Below are positions 15,490-24,370 of a stretch of 64,000 nt of DNA, piece after piece. Each line of letters opens with the position of its first letter. Within the stretch, counting starts at the first letter, position 1. A program made the position numbers and the translations under genes. The stretch is from assembly GCF_006385575.1 (NCBI RefSeq), contig NZ_CP041040.1, positions 3,100,001 through 3,164,000 of the forward strand. Reading direction: 5' to 3'. The stretch comes from Microbacterium foliorum (GTDB taxonomy: Bacteria; Actinomycetota; Actinomycetes; Actinomycetales; Microbacteriaceae). Under the pieces are notes generated by a model. The model had not been told where the DNA came from, made no database searches, and saw nothing but the letters and a program-made list of their open reading frames with translations.

Positions 15490-16467
15490 ATGTCCTGGAT
15501 CGTGACCGGCGGCGCCGGCTACATCGGCTCGCACGTCGTTCGCGCACTGGCGGATGCGGGGCTCACGCCCGTCATCCTCGACGACCTCTCGAGCGGCGTC
15601 GCTTCGTTCGTGCCCGAGGGTGTGGCCTTCGTGCAGGGCAGCATCCTCGACCGCGAGCTCGTCGAGAAGACGCTGCGCGATCACCGCGCCGAGGGCGTCA
15701 TCCACGTCGCCGGATACAAGTACGCCGGGGTCTCGGTGCAGCGTCCGCTGCACACCTACGCGCAGAACGTCGAGGGCACCCGCGTGATCCTCGAGGCGAT
15801 GGAGGCCGCGGGCGTCACGAACATCGTGTTCTCGTCGTCGGCCGCCGTGTTCGGCACCCCCGACGTGGCGCTCGTCGTCGAAGACACCGCCAAGAAGCCG
15901 GCAAGCCCCTATGGGGAGTCGAAGCTGATCGGCGAATGGCTGCTGCGCGATCAGGCGATCGCGACCGCCGACTCCGACAAGCCGCTGCGCCACACGTCGC
16001 TGCGCTACTTCAACGTCGTCGGCTCGGCCGACCCGACCGTCTACGACGTGAGCCCGCACAACCTCTTCCCGATCGTGTTCGAGAAGCTCATCGCCGGCGA
16101 GACCCCGCGCATCAACGGCGACGACTACGACACCGAAGACGGCACCAACGTGCGCGACTACGTGCACGTCGGCGACATCGCCGCAGCCCACGTCGCCGCC
16201 GCGCAGCGCCTCGCCGGCGGCGAGCCGATCGAAGCGGCCTACAACCTCGGTTCGGGCGACGGCCTCAGCGTGAAGCAGATCATGGATGCTGTCGCACGCG
16301 TCACCGGCATCGACTTCACCCCCGAGATCGGCCCCCGCCGCCCCGGCGACCCCGACCGCATCGTCGCCACCGGCGAGCTCGCCGCCCGCGACCTCGACTG
16401 GAAGATGCGGTACACGGTCGATGAGATGGTGCGGACGGGCTGGGAGGCGCGTCGGGCCGCATCCTGA
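15490..16467 (+). CDS. galE: UDP-glucose 4-epimerase
   Basis: GalE interconverts UDP-galactose and UDP-glucose with bound NAD and completes the Leloir pathway. The Rossmann motif GGAGYIGSHVVRAL is at residues 6-19, and the catalytic Tyr-x3-Lys lies in PASPYGESKLIGEWLL. The terminal part has NLGSGDGLSVKQIMDAV and PRRPGDPDRIVA, typical of the extended SDR family. A GAGGAG site lies seven bases before the ATG. The length is 325 residues. The 64-base gap after galK contains no terminator, so read-through is expected. Confidence 0.94.
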   Translation: MSWIVTGGAGYIGSHVVRALADAGLTPVILDDLSSGVASFVPEGVAFVQGSILDRELVEKTLRDHRAEGVIHVAGYKYAGVSVQRPLHTYAQNVEGTRVILEAMEAAGVTNIVFSSSAAVFGTPDVALVVEDTAKKPASPYGESKLIGEWLLRDQAIATADSDKPLRHTSLRYFNVVGSADPTVYDVSPHNLFPIVFEKLIAGETPRINGDDYDTEDGTNVRDYVHVGDIAAAHVAAAQRLAGGEPIEAAYNLGSGDGLSVKQIMDAVARVTGIDFTPEIGPRRPGDPDRIVATGELAARDLDWKMRYTVDEMVRTGWEARRAAS

Positions 16468-16490
16468 CGTCAGAGGTCGCGAGTGCGGCC

Positions 16491-17816
16491 TCAGAGGTCT
16501 CGGGAGCGGATCGGGTAGAGCCAGAAGCACAGCCAGGCGAGCGCGGCGAAGACGAGCGGCACCACCGCGACCATCACGCGAATGCCGCCGTCGACCGCGT
16601 CAGGCTGCGCATCGCCGAGGGACGCATCGAAGCCGGATGCCGTGAGCACGGCCGCTGCGACGACGGCCTGCAGCACGACCGAGCCGCGCACGACGAAGCC
16701 GTTCACGCCGAAGTAGGCGCCCTCTCGTCGATGTCCGGTGCGCGTGGCATCCTCGTCGATGATCTGCGCGAGCACGACTTCGAGCAGCTGCAGCAGGCCG
16801 CCGACTCCGACGCCCACCACGACACCGACGAGCGCAGCGGCGAGCACCGTCGACGGCAGCATATAGCCGAGCATGGCGATGCCGAACACCGCGACGCTCC
16901 ACAGCAGCGCCGCTCGCGGTGAGGTGCGCCGCACGATCGCGCTCCACAGCACGATCGACGGGATGGCGGTCACGAAGATCGCGCCCAGCAGCAGACTGGC
17001 CTCCCCCTCGGCGGCACCCAGCGAGTACCGCACGTAGAACGGCAGAGCGGCGAGCACGACGGCGATCGACGTCTGGATGAACAGCGAGCCGAGCACGTAG
17101 GGCACGAAAGCCCGGTTCGCGAACGTGTACTTCAGCTGGTCGCTCCACCTCATCGCCTCGGATGCCGCCTCCGGCACCCGACGCTCGATCATGCCGCCGA
17201 AGAACGACCACACCAGCAGCACGAGGCAGACGGCCGAGAGCACGATCGCCATGCCCGGCCAGCCGATCGACCCGTAGAGAGCGGGCGCGCCCGCGGTGCC
17301 GAGCACGATTCCGAGTATCGCGAAGATCTGACGGGGCACGTTGCCGCGCGCCCGCTCGTCGGTCGTGCGGAAGATCTCGGGGAACAGCGCCGAGATGTTC
17401 AGCACGACCACCACGAACGCGACGTCGTACACCGCGACCACGACCAGGAACCACGTGATCAATCCGACGGTCGGCAGCTCCGGCGGCATCCACACCAGCG
17501 CGAAAGCGACCACGAGCGGCACGATGCCGAGACCGATCCAGGGGATGCGGCGGCCCCACGGCGTGCGGATGCGGTCGGACAGCGCGCCCACGACCGGGTT
17601 GAGCACCGCGTTCAGGATGCCGTGCGCGATCATCGCCGCGGCCACCCAGGTCGGCTCGACGCCGAGATGCGTGACGTAGAAATAGACGACGAACGCCGAG
17701 AACGTCTGCGCCATGAGCTGCGTCGGGAAGCCGGATGCTCCGAACGCGATCGCCTGCGCCCTGGTGGGAGCGTCGTCGAGGCGGCGGTCGCGCAGCCGCG
17801 TCGTCATCGAGGTCAT
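16491..17816 (-). CDS. GPH/melibiose-type sugar:cation symporter (MFS superfamily)
   Basis: This is an integral membrane transporter of about 441 residues with some twelve hydrophobic segments. The GPH-family signs are QTFSAFVVYFYVTHLGVEPTWVAAAM near the start and NPVVGALSDRIRTPWGRRIPWI, with the D-R-x-R-T-P-W-G-R-R-x-P motif between helices 2 and 3. GPH symporters import glycosides and sugars with Na+ or H+. The ATG at 17816 overlaps the stop of the ChbG-like gene by four bases; ATG at 17807 is possible too. It is the last gene of a ROK / deacetylase / transporter operon, so a chitooligosaccharide or other acetylated sugar is a reasonable but unproven substrate. Confidence 0.85.
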   Translation of the reverse strand: MTSMTTRLRDRRLDDAPTRAQAIAFGASGFPTQLMAQTFSAFVVYFYVTHLGVEPTWVAAAMIAHGILNAVLNPVVGALSDRIRTPWGRRIPWIGLGIVPLVVAFALVWMPPELPTVGLITWFLVVVAVYDVAFVVVVLNISALFPEIFRTTDERARGNVPRQIFAILGIVLGTAGAPALYGSIGWPGMAIVLSAVCLVLLVWSFFGGMIERRVPEAASEAMRWSDQLKYTFANRAFVPYVLGSLFIQTSIAVVLAALPFYVRYSLGAAEGEASLLLGAIFVTAIPSIVLWSAIVRRTSPRAALLWSVAVFGIAMLGYMLPSTVLAAALVGVVVGVGVGGLLQLLEVVLAQIIDEDATRTGHRREGAYFGVNGFVVRGSVVLQAVVAAAVLTASGFDASLGDAQPDAVDGGIRVMVAVVPLVFAALAWLCFWLYPIRSRDL

Positions 17817-18721
17817 GCGCGCCGACTCCGCTGCAGATCGCGCAGGTCGCGCCACCCGACTCGCACGAGCCCTTCGTCTTCGATCGCCTGCAGCACGGCG
17901 GGATCGGAGAGCAGGCGAAGCTCGTGTCCGCGCTTGGCCGCGGCGAAGTCGACAGCCGCGCGCAGCTCATCGTCATCGACCATGGGGTGCAGGTAGATCT
18001 CGGTCACCCCGGCCGGAACCGCACGGAGCAGCGCGATGAAGCCGTCGCGGATCTGCTCGTACGATTCGCCGGGGACCTCTTCGAACGGGTGGCTCCACAG
18101 CCGGTCGATGATCTCGACGCCGAGGGAGTCGGCTGCGGCCGATGCCTCTGCGAGCTTCGTCTGCAGTGCGGCGTCGTCGCCCGTGCCCTCCATGCTCCGA
18201 GGCAGCCGGAACGGCAGTCCGCTGCGGGCGGCGAGCTCGAACACCGGGCCGAGGAAGTCCCGCCCGGTGAGCAGACCGTAGACCGATCCCATGTGGTTGT
18301 CGAGGTGCGTCACGTCGACACCGGCATCCAGCGCCGTCTGCAGCTGCGCGGCGATCTCGACGGTGACGTCGTCGACCGACGCGAGTTCTTCGATCGCGAG
18401 GACGTCAGCGGGAAAGTACCCCGCTTCGTCGACGAGCGTCGTGGCGGTGCCCGTGAGGGGTCGCCAGCGGTAGTCGGTCCACTCGCTCGTGAGCACGAGG
18501 TGCACACCGACGTCGAGGTCGGTGCGCGAGGCTGCGAATGCCATCGCCTCGGGCGCCCAGGCGCACGGCACCATCAGGGTCGTCGAGTCGATGCGTCCTG
18601 CGTCGAGCAGCTGGGTGATCGCGGTGTTGGCCGCGTGGCACATGCCGAAGTCGTCGGCATTGATGATCACGGCCCTGGCGCCAGGTGCGAGGCCGAGTCG
18701 ATCTGCGAGATCTGAGGTCAT
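17813..18721 (-). CDS. ChbG/YdjC family carbohydrate deacetylase
   Basis: The family removes N-acetyl groups from chitooligosaccharides such as diacetylchitobiose 6-phosphate. The signature INADDFGMCHAANTAI with Asp23-Asp24 is at the N-terminus, VGVHLVLTSEW supplies a metal-side His, and HLDNHMGS and YLHPM carry further ligands. The protein has 302 residues, typical of the family, and no signal peptide, so it acts in the cytoplasm. It is translationally coupled to both the ROK regulator upstream (four-base overlap) and the symporter downstream. Confidence 0.88.
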   Translation of the reverse strand: MTSDLADRLGLAPGARAVIINADDFGMCHAANTAITQLLDAGRIDSTTLMVPCAWAPEAMAFAASRTDLDVGVHLVLTSEWTDYRWRPLTGTATTLVDEAGYFPADVLAIEELASVDDVTVEIAAQLQTALDAGVDVTHLDNHMGSVYGLLTGRDFLGPVFELAARSGLPFRLPRSMEGTGDDAALQTKLAEASAAADSLGVEIIDRLWSHPFEEVPGESYEQIRDGFIALLRAVPAGVTEIYLHPMVDDDELRAAVDFAAAKRGHELRLLSDPAVLQAIEDEGLVRVGWRDLRDLQRSRRA

Positions 18722-19896
18722 CGTCGGCTCCTGTCCGAGGCGGGGAGCACCAGTGAGAACACCGACGCCCGGAGGGCGGATGCCGCCTCGCCGACCGCGC
18801 CGATGAGCGGCGCCTCCGGACCGAACGACGAGACCACCAGCGTGAGCGGCAGTTGAGGAGCGAGCTGCTCCGCGAACTCAGCTGCCGCGCGGGCGAGCGC
18901 GGGGTGCGCGGCTGTGCCGCCGAGCAGAAACGCCTCCGGGTCGATCACGAGCGCGATGCTGCCCGCGATCAGAGTGAGTCTGCGCCCCATCTCGGCGGCC
19001 ATGGCGAGTGCGGCCGCGTCGCCGGACCATGCGGCGTCGAGGTGCTGGTCGATCGTCTCGTCGGGGTCGCGTCCGTGGGCGAGCGCGAGGTCGCGCACGA
19101 CGGCGTCGCCGAGCACGGGAGCACCGATCGGCAGCGGACTCTGCGGCAGATACATGACCTCGCCGGCGACACCCGAGAATCCACGGTGCAGGGATCCGTC
19201 GATGACGATGCCGGCTCCGAGACCGTCGTCGAGGACCAGCAGCGCGAAGCTGCTGAGTTCTGCCCCGGTGCCTTCGGAGAGTTCGGCGAGCGCTGCGAGA
19301 TTGACGTCGTTCTCGACCCGCACCGGGCATCCGAGCCGTGCGGCCAGCCCGTTCTTGAACGCACCGCCGTCTGGCCCCTGATCGTCGCGGATGCCTCCGT
19401 CGGCGGTGACGATGCCGGGGATGCCGACGACGGCGAGCAGCAGCGGCCCGTTGACCGTGCGGAGACACGCGTCGACCAGCCCGGCGATGTGCTGTACCCG
19501 GTCACCGCGCGCGGGGAATGCGGCGTGGGTCTCGGCTCGCACTGCCCCGGTCGGGTCGACCAGCGTGACATGGGCCGCGTGAGCGTCGACGTGCACGGCC
19601 GCGGCGAACCCGAGCTGCGGATGCAGTGCGACGCGCCCCGCCGCCGGTCCGCGCGTGTCACGATCGACCCCGGCCGCGGCCACGGCCGACGAGGCCTCCA
19701 GCATCCGCAGCACCTGGGTCACGGCTGTGCGCGACAGACCTGTCTCGGCGACGAGTTCAGCGCGGGTGAGTGGGCCGCGGCGCGCGAGAGTCTCGAGGAT
19801 CGCGCGGCCGTTGAGCGTTCGAAGCAGGGTCTGGGGCCCCGCGAGTGGTCGTGCCAAGATGATCCCCCCGGATTCGACGTGCGGCCAGCTTGACAC
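18718..19896 (-). CDS. ROK family transcriptional regulator
   Basis: The protein combines an N-terminal winged helix (ILETLARRGPLTRAELVAETGLSRTAVTQVLRML, about residues 33-66) with a ROK sugar-kinase fold. ROK signs are VGIPGIVTADGG, VENDVNLAALAELSEGTG, LDDGLGAGIVIDG and GFSGVAGEVMY. The usual Cys-rich zinc motif of NagC/Mlc (CxCGxxGC) is absent; the region reads MYLPQSPLPIGAPVLGD. GTG 19896 gives 392 residues; a TTG at 19857 after a GGGGGGA stretch is a real alternative. It heads an operon with a deacetylase and symporter, and a GACAC-N12-GTGTC inverted repeat (19892-19913) overlaps the GTG, which may be an autoregulatory site. Confidence 0.85.
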   Translation of the reverse strand: MSSWPHVESGGIILARPLAGPQTLLRTLNGRAILETLARRGPLTRAELVAETGLSRTAVTQVLRMLEASSAVAAAGVDRDTRGPAAGRVALHPQLGFAAAVHVDAHAAHVTLVDPTGAVRAETHAAFPARGDRVQHIAGLVDACLRTVNGPLLLAVVGIPGIVTADGGIRDDQGPDGGAFKNGLAARLGCPVRVENDVNLAALAELSEGTGAELSSFALLVLDDGLGAGIVIDGSLHRGFSGVAGEVMYLPQSPLPIGAPVLGDAVVRDLALAHGRDPDETIDQHLDAAWSGDAAALAMAAEMGRRLTLIAGSIALVIDPEAFLLGGTAAHPALARAAAEFAEQLAPQLPLTLVVSSFGPEAPLIGAVGEAASALRASVFSLVLPASDRSRR

Positions 19897-19977
19897 ATCG
19901 CGTCATACGTGTCGAGTAATCCCGGGCCCCGATCTGCGACCCCTCGCGCGGTCGGACTTCGCTCCTAGAGTGGTCGG

Positions 19978-20505
19978 ATGACGACCCTGGTGATCCGTGA
20001 CGGTGCCGTGGCCGATGCCGACCAGATCGCCGAAGTGCATGTGCGCTCGTGGCAGGCGGCGTACCGCGGGCTCATCGACCAGGAGATTCTGGATGGCCTG
20101 TCGATCGCCGATCGCGCTGACGGCTGGCGACGGAACATCTCAGCTCCGCTGCCGACGATCATCGGCATCCTGGTCGCGGAGCGCGAGGGCAGGATCATCG
20201 GCTGGACGTCGTTCGGGTCGGGGCGCGAAGACGAGGGAGCTGGCGACGGTGAGATCTACGGTATCTACGCCGACCCTGCGGAGTGGTCGACCGGGGTCGG
20301 GCGCGCATTGCTCACAGAGGCCGAGCAGCGGATCACTGCCGCCGGGCACACGCGGGCCTACCTGTGGGTGCTCGACGGGAACGAGCGCGCCGACGCTTTC
20401 TACGCCAGCCACGGCTGGGAGCTCGACGGAGCGCGCAAGGTCGAGGAACGGCCGGACGTGAGCCTGCGGGAGCACCGCCGGGTCAAGACCTTCACCGACT
20501 CCTGA
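19978..20505 (+). CDS. GNAT family N-acetyltransferase
   Basis: GNAT enzymes move an acetyl group from acetyl-CoA to an amine. The opening IRDGAVADADQIAEVHVRSWQAAYRGLI is typical of the small-molecule GNAT subgroup, and the acetyl-CoA loop appears as EWSTGVGRALLTEAEQRI, where the family has R/Q-x-x-G-x-G/A. The C-terminal part LWVLDGNERADAFYASHGWE is the usual beta-bulge and final helix. The protein has 175 residues and no signal. It stands alone between two minus-strand operons; the substrate is not evident. Confidence 0.85.
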   Translation: MTTLVIRDGAVADADQIAEVHVRSWQAAYRGLIDQEILDGLSIADRADGWRRNISAPLPTIIGILVAEREGRIIGWTSFGSGREDEGAGDGEIYGIYADPAEWSTGVGRALLTEAEQRITAAGHTRAYLWVLDGNERADAFYASHGWELDGARKVEERPDVSLREHRRVKTFTDS

Positions 20506-20525
20506 CCGACGCCGCGGTCCTCGCT

Positions 20526-21968
20526 TCAGTCGAGCGCGGACATCACGTGCTTGATGCGCGTGTAGTCGTCGAAGCCGTACTGCGAGAGGTCCTTGCCGTA
20601 GCCGGAGTGCTTGAAGCCACCGTGCGGCATGTCGGAGACGAACGGGATGTGCGTGTTGATCCACACACAGCCGAAGTCGAGGTCGCGCGAGAAGCGCATC
20701 GCACGGGCGTGGTCGGTCGTCCACACCGATGACGCGAGCGCGTAGGGCACGTCATTCGCCATCTCGAGCGCCTGCTCCTCGGTGTCGAACGACTGCACGG
20801 TGAGCACCGGGCCGAAGATCTCTCCCTGCACAGCCTCGTCGTCCTGGTGCATCCCCGACACGATGGTCGCCTCGAAGAAGTAGCCCTTCTCGCCCTGACG
20901 AGCGCCACCGGTCTCGATCGTCGCGTGCGCGGGCAGGCGGTCGACGAATCCCTGCACCTGGGCGAGCTGAGCCGCGCTGCTGAGCGGGCCGTAGAGCACG
21001 CCCTCCTCGTGCGGGCCGCCGGTGCGGGCATCCGCCTTCGCCTTCTCGACCAGCGCCGCGACGAACTCGTCGTGCAGTGACGAGTGCACGAGCACGCGGG
21101 TCGCGGCGGTGCAGTCCTGCCCGGCGTTGAAGAACGCTCCGGTGACGATGCCGGATGCCGCCTTGTCGACGTTCGCATCGGGGAACACGATCGCGGGCGC
21201 CTTGCCGCCGAGCTCGAGGTGCACCCGCTTGACGTCGTTCGCCGCCGACCGCGCGACCGCCATGCCGGCGCGCACGGATCCGGTGATCGCGACCATCTGC
21301 GGGGTCGGATGCTCGACCAGCGCCACCCCTGTTTCGCGGTCGCCCAGCACGACGTTGAGCGTGCCGGCGGGCGTGTGCAGCGCGACGATCTCGGCGAGCA
21401 GCAGCGTGGTCAGCGGCGTCGACTCGGCCGGCTTCAGCACGACCGTGTTGCCTGCGGCGAGCGCCGGCGCGATCTTCCACACCGCCATGTTGAGCGGGTA
21501 GTTCCAGGGGGTCACCTGACCGATCACCCCGATCGGCTCACGGCGCACGAACGAGGTGTGCCCGGCGAGGTACTCCCCCGCTGCCCGACCTTCGAGGCTG
21601 CGGGCGGCGCCGGCGAAGAACCGCAGCTGGTCGATCGACTGCAGGATCTCGTCGGTCACGAGGCTCGCGCGCGGCTTGCCGGTTTCCTTCGACTCGAGGT
21701 CGGCGAACTCCTCGGCGCGCGCCTGCATCTCATCGGCGATGCGGAACAGCGCGAGCTGGCGGTCGGCCGGGGTCGTGTCACGCCAGAGCGGGAAGGCAGC
21801 GGATGCCGCGGCGTACGCCGCGTCGACGTCGGAAGTGTCGGAGACCGGCATCTCGCCATACGTCTCCTCGGTCACGGGGTCGATGAGCGGCATCCGCCCG
21901 TGCCCGTTCACGGGAACGTACTGTCCGCCGATGAAGTTCTGAAGAAGTTCTGTGGCCATACTCGCCAT
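20526..21968 (-). CDS. Aminobutyraldehyde dehydrogenase (aldehyde dehydrogenase family)
   Basis: The protein oxidises an amino aldehyde, most likely 4-aminobutanal, to the amino acid with NAD. Family motifs are PWNYPLNMAVWKIAPALAAGNTVVLKPAE, the Glu motif LELGGKAPAIVF and the catalytic Cys in FFNAGQDCTAATRV. The C-terminus WINTHIPFVSDMPHGGFKHSGYGKDLSQYGFDDYTRIKHVM is the pattern seen in gamma-aminobutyraldehyde dehydrogenases (PuuC/Prr/PatD group). The length of 480 residues is normal; the start may be either of two nearby Met codons. It is divergent from an Lrp regulator followed by a PuuB-like oxidase, consistent with putrescine or another polyamine as source. Confidence 0.88.
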   Translation of the reverse strand: MASMATELLQNFIGGQYVPVNGHGRMPLIDPVTEETYGEMPVSDTSDVDAAYAAASAAFPLWRDTTPADRQLALFRIADEMQARAEEFADLESKETGKPRASLVTDEILQSIDQLRFFAGAARSLEGRAAGEYLAGHTSFVRREPIGVIGQVTPWNYPLNMAVWKIAPALAAGNTVVLKPAESTPLTTLLLAEIVALHTPAGTLNVVLGDRETGVALVEHPTPQMVAITGSVRAGMAVARSAANDVKRVHLELGGKAPAIVFPDANVDKAASGIVTGAFFNAGQDCTAATRVLVHSSLHDEFVAALVEKAKADARTGGPHEEGVLYGPLSSAAQLAQVQGFVDRLPAHATIETGGARQGEKGYFFEATIVSGMHQDDEAVQGEIFGPVLTVQSFDTEEQALEMANDVPYALASSVWTTDHARAMRFSRDLDFGCVWINTHIPFVSDMPHGGFKHSGYGKDLSQYGFDDYTRIKHVMSALD

Positions 21969-22044
21969 GCTAGCGATCGGATTACGAATACAGAAGAGTC
22001 AGCCTTCTTGAACGATGGAATCAGTTGCCAGATGGCGGCAATGC

Positions 22045-22058
22045 TGTCAATATCGACA
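22045..22058. promoter_or_regulatory. Palindrome just before the lrp-like start
   Basis: TGTCAATATCGACA is symmetric except for one base pair and has an AT-rich centre like Lrp/AsnC sites. It ends one base before the ATG at 22060, and TTGCC-N7-GGCAA (22025-22041) lies beside it. Both are in the gap shared with the divergent aldehyde dehydrogenase. No experimental link is known to me. Confidence 0.4.
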
Positions 22059-22059
22059 C

Positions 22060-22527
22060 ATGAGCGCCACAGCGAAGCAGCCCGTACTCGACGACATCTC
22101 GAAGCGGATCGTCGAGCTGCTGCAGGAGGACGGCCGCCGCCCCTATGCGGAGATCGGTCGCGAGGTCGGTCTCAGCGAAGCTGCAGCCCGCCAGCGCGTG
22201 CAGCGGATGACCGAGGCGGGCATCATCCAGATCGTCGCGGTGACAGACCCGATGCAGCTCGGCTTCAACCGCATGTCGATGATCGGCATCCGCGTCACCG
22301 GCGACCCGCGGCTCATCGCCGAGGAGCTGACGAAGATCACCGAGCTCGCCTACGTCGTGGTCACGCTCGGCACCTTCGACATCCTCGTCGAGGCCGTGTG
22401 CGAGAGCGACACCCACCTGCTCGACCTGATCGCGACCCGCATCCGCACGATTCCGGGCATCACGCACACTGAGAGCCTGCTCTACGCCGGCCTCTACAAA
22501 GACCTCTACAACTGGGGCACGCGCTGA
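22060..22527 (+). CDS. Lrp/AsnC family regulator (paralogue 1)
   Basis: The N-terminal HTH (LDDISKRIVELLQEDGRRPYAEIGREVGLSEAAARQRVQRM) is followed by the RAM ligand domain (MIGIRVTGDPRLIAEELTKI, LGTFDILVEAVC). The length of 155 residues is standard, and the ATG at 22060 was chosen for this. It is about 60% identical by eye to the regulator at 59356-59823, including the C-terminal LYNWGTR. It precedes an FAD amine oxidase and is divergent from an aminobutyraldehyde dehydrogenase, so it probably senses an amine or its product. Confidence 0.92.
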   Translation: MSATAKQPVLDDISKRIVELLQEDGRRPYAEIGREVGLSEAAARQRVQRMTEAGIIQIVAVTDPMQLGFNRMSMIGIRVTGDPRLIAEELTKITELAYVVVTLGTFDILVEAVCESDTHLLDLIATRIRTIPGITHTESLLYAGLYKDLYNWGTR

Positions 22528-22555
22528 GGCGCGGGCCCGGAAACACGGAGTGATC

Positions 22556-23962
22556 ATGGGAACCACGGTCTTCGAACGTCGCCGCCCCGCGGATGCCGTG
22601 ATCGACGCCTCGCTGCGCGACACGGCTCTCAGCGTGTTCTGGCTCGATGACGTCGAGCGCGTCTCGCATCCCGCACTCACCGAGAGCATCACGGCCGACC
22701 TCGCCATCGTCGGCGGCGGGTATGCCGGTCTCTGGACCGCAGTGCGTGCCAAGGAGCGCGATCCGCAGCGACGTGTCGTGCTGCTCGAAGCGTCGCGCAT
22801 CGCGTGGGCGGCCTCGGGGCGCAACGGCGGATTCTGCGAGGCGAGCCTCACGCACGGGCACGAGAACGGCGTGACCCGCTGGCCCGACGAGATCGACCGC
22901 CTCGAAGAGCTGGGGCTCGAGAACCTCGACGGCATCGAAGCGACCGTGAAGCGCTATGGCATGGACGTCGACTTCGAGCGCACCGGTCAGCTGGCCGTGG
23001 CCGTCGAGCCGCACCAGGTCGAGTGGCTGCGCGAGGAGGAGGGGTTCCTCGACCGCGAGGCCGTGCAGGCCGAGGTGCACTCCGACACGTTCCTCGCCGG
23101 CGCCTGGGAGCGCGACACGAGCGCTCTGGTGCATCCTGCGAAGCTCGGGCTCGAACTGGCCCGCGTCGCGGTCGAGCTCGGGGTCGAGATCTACGAGCAC
23201 TCGCTCGTACGCGAAGTGGTGGGCGACGGGTCGAGCGCGATCACGCTCGTCACCCGCGACGGCGGACAGGTCAGAGCGGATGCCGTCGCGCTCGCCACCA
23301 ACGTCTTCCCCTCGCTGCTCAAGCGCACCCGTCTGATGACCGTTCCGGTATACGACTACGTGCTGATGACCGAGCCGCTGACAGACGAGCAGCTCGCCTC
23401 GATCGGCTGGTCGAACCGCCAGGGCCTGGCCGACAGCGCCAACCAGTTCCACTACTACCGGCTCACAGCCGACAACCGCATCCTCTTCGGCGGATACGAC
23501 GCGGTGTACCACTTCGGCGGCAAGGTGCGCCCCGAATACGAGGACCGTGCCGAGAGTCACCGCAAGCTCGCCTCGCACTTCTTCACGACGTTCCCGCAGC
23601 TCGAAGGGCTGCGCTTCACACACCGCTGGGCCGGGGCGATCGATTCGTCGAGCCGGTTCTGCGCGTTCTTCGGCACCGCACGCAAGGGGCGCGTGACGTA
23701 CGCGACCGGGTTCACGGGCCTCGGCGTCGGCGCCGCCCGCTTCGCCGCCGACGTCATGCTCGACAAGCTGACGAGCGAGCCGACCGAGCGCACCGAACTC
23801 GCGATGGTGCGCGAGAAGCCGATCCCCTTCCCGCCCGAGCCGGTCGCCTCGATCGGCGTCAACCTCGTGCGCGCCGCGATGAACCGGGCCGATCACAACG
23901 AGGGCAAGCGCAACCTGTTCCTCAAGACGCTGGATGCGGTCGGCATGGGATTCGACTCGTGA
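22556..23962 (+). CDS. FAD-dependent oxidoreductase, gamma-glutamylputrescine oxidase-like
   Basis: This DAO-family flavoenzyme has 468 residues. The FAD-binding motif ADLAIVGGGYAGLWTAVRAKERDP begins near residue 48, with the E of the ribose contact in VVLLEASRIAWAASGRNGG. SGRNGGF is the classic motif of PuuB/OrdL-type amine oxidases, and WAGAIDSSSRFCAFFG plus GFTGLGVGAARFAADV close the FAD site. It would oxidise an amine or a gamma-glutamyl amine to the aldehyde, releasing hydrogen peroxide. A CGGAG site precedes the ATG at 22556. A cupin gene overlaps its end. I see no gamma-glutamylputrescine synthetase in the window, so the substrate may be a free amine. Confidence 0.87.
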   Translation: MGTTVFERRRPADAVIDASLRDTALSVFWLDDVERVSHPALTESITADLAIVGGGYAGLWTAVRAKERDPQRRVVLLEASRIAWAASGRNGGFCEASLTHGHENGVTRWPDEIDRLEELGLENLDGIEATVKRYGMDVDFERTGQLAVAVEPHQVEWLREEEGFLDREAVQAEVHSDTFLAGAWERDTSALVHPAKLGLELARVAVELGVEIYEHSLVREVVGDGSSAITLVTRDGGQVRADAVALATNVFPSLLKRTRLMTVPVYDYVLMTEPLTDEQLASIGWSNRQGLADSANQFHYYRLTADNRILFGGYDAVYHFGGKVRPEYEDRAESHRKLASHFFTTFPQLEGLRFTHRWAGAIDSSSRFCAFFGTARKGRVTYATGFTGLGVGAARFAADVMLDKLTSEPTERTELAMVREKPIPFPPEPVASIGVNLVRAAMNRADHNEGKRNLFLKTLDAVGMGFDS

Positions 23963-24321
23963 GCGGGCTCGCTGCCGGCGCACTCGCTCCAGGAACTGGA
24001 GTGGATGCCGCGGCGCTGCCGCTCTCGCACGAACCACTGCCGGCGGACGAGGTGATCATCGGGAAGCCCACGACGGGCGCCGCCGCACTGGTGACGATCG
24101 GCGAGGTCGAGGTCGGCATCTGGGAGATGACGCCCGGCACGGCATCCGACACCGAGGTCGACGAGGTCTTCGTCGTGCTCTCAGGTCACGCCCGGATCGA
24201 GTTCGTCGACCCGCCGCTGCCCGCGCTCGAGGTCGGCCCTGGTTCTGTCGTGCGCCTGGCCGAGGGTCAGCGCACTGTATGGACGGTCACCGAGACGCTG
24301 CGCAAGGTGTACATCGCCTGA
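23959..24321 (+). CDS. Small cupin domain protein
   Basis: The 120-residue protein has a single cupin barrel: VGIWEMTPGTASDTEVDEVFVVLSGHARIEFVD followed by LEVGPGSVVRLAEGQRTVWTVTETLRKVYIA. This is the EutQ/DUF861-like subgroup, where the usual metal His residues are partly replaced. The GTG at 23959 overlaps the oxidase stop as GTGA, so it is the third gene of the lrp / oxidase / cupin operon. Such cupins often accompany amine oxidases, but their role is not settled. Confidence 0.82.
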   Translation: MSGLAAGALAPGTGVDAAALPLSHEPLPADEVIIGKPTTGAAALVTIGEVEVGIWEMTPGTASDTEVDEVFVVLSGHARIEFVDPPLPALEVGPGSVVRLAEGQRTVWTVTETLRKVYIA

Positions 24322-24370
24322 GGCGCGGGCCGTCCGCGGCACGCCTCCGCCCCTCCGGTCGGACCTTCAC

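Noticed and set aside
19892..19913. Strong operator for the ROK regulator
   Set aside because: Only five bases on each side pair across a 12-base spacer, so it is mentioned with the gene but not listed as a site.
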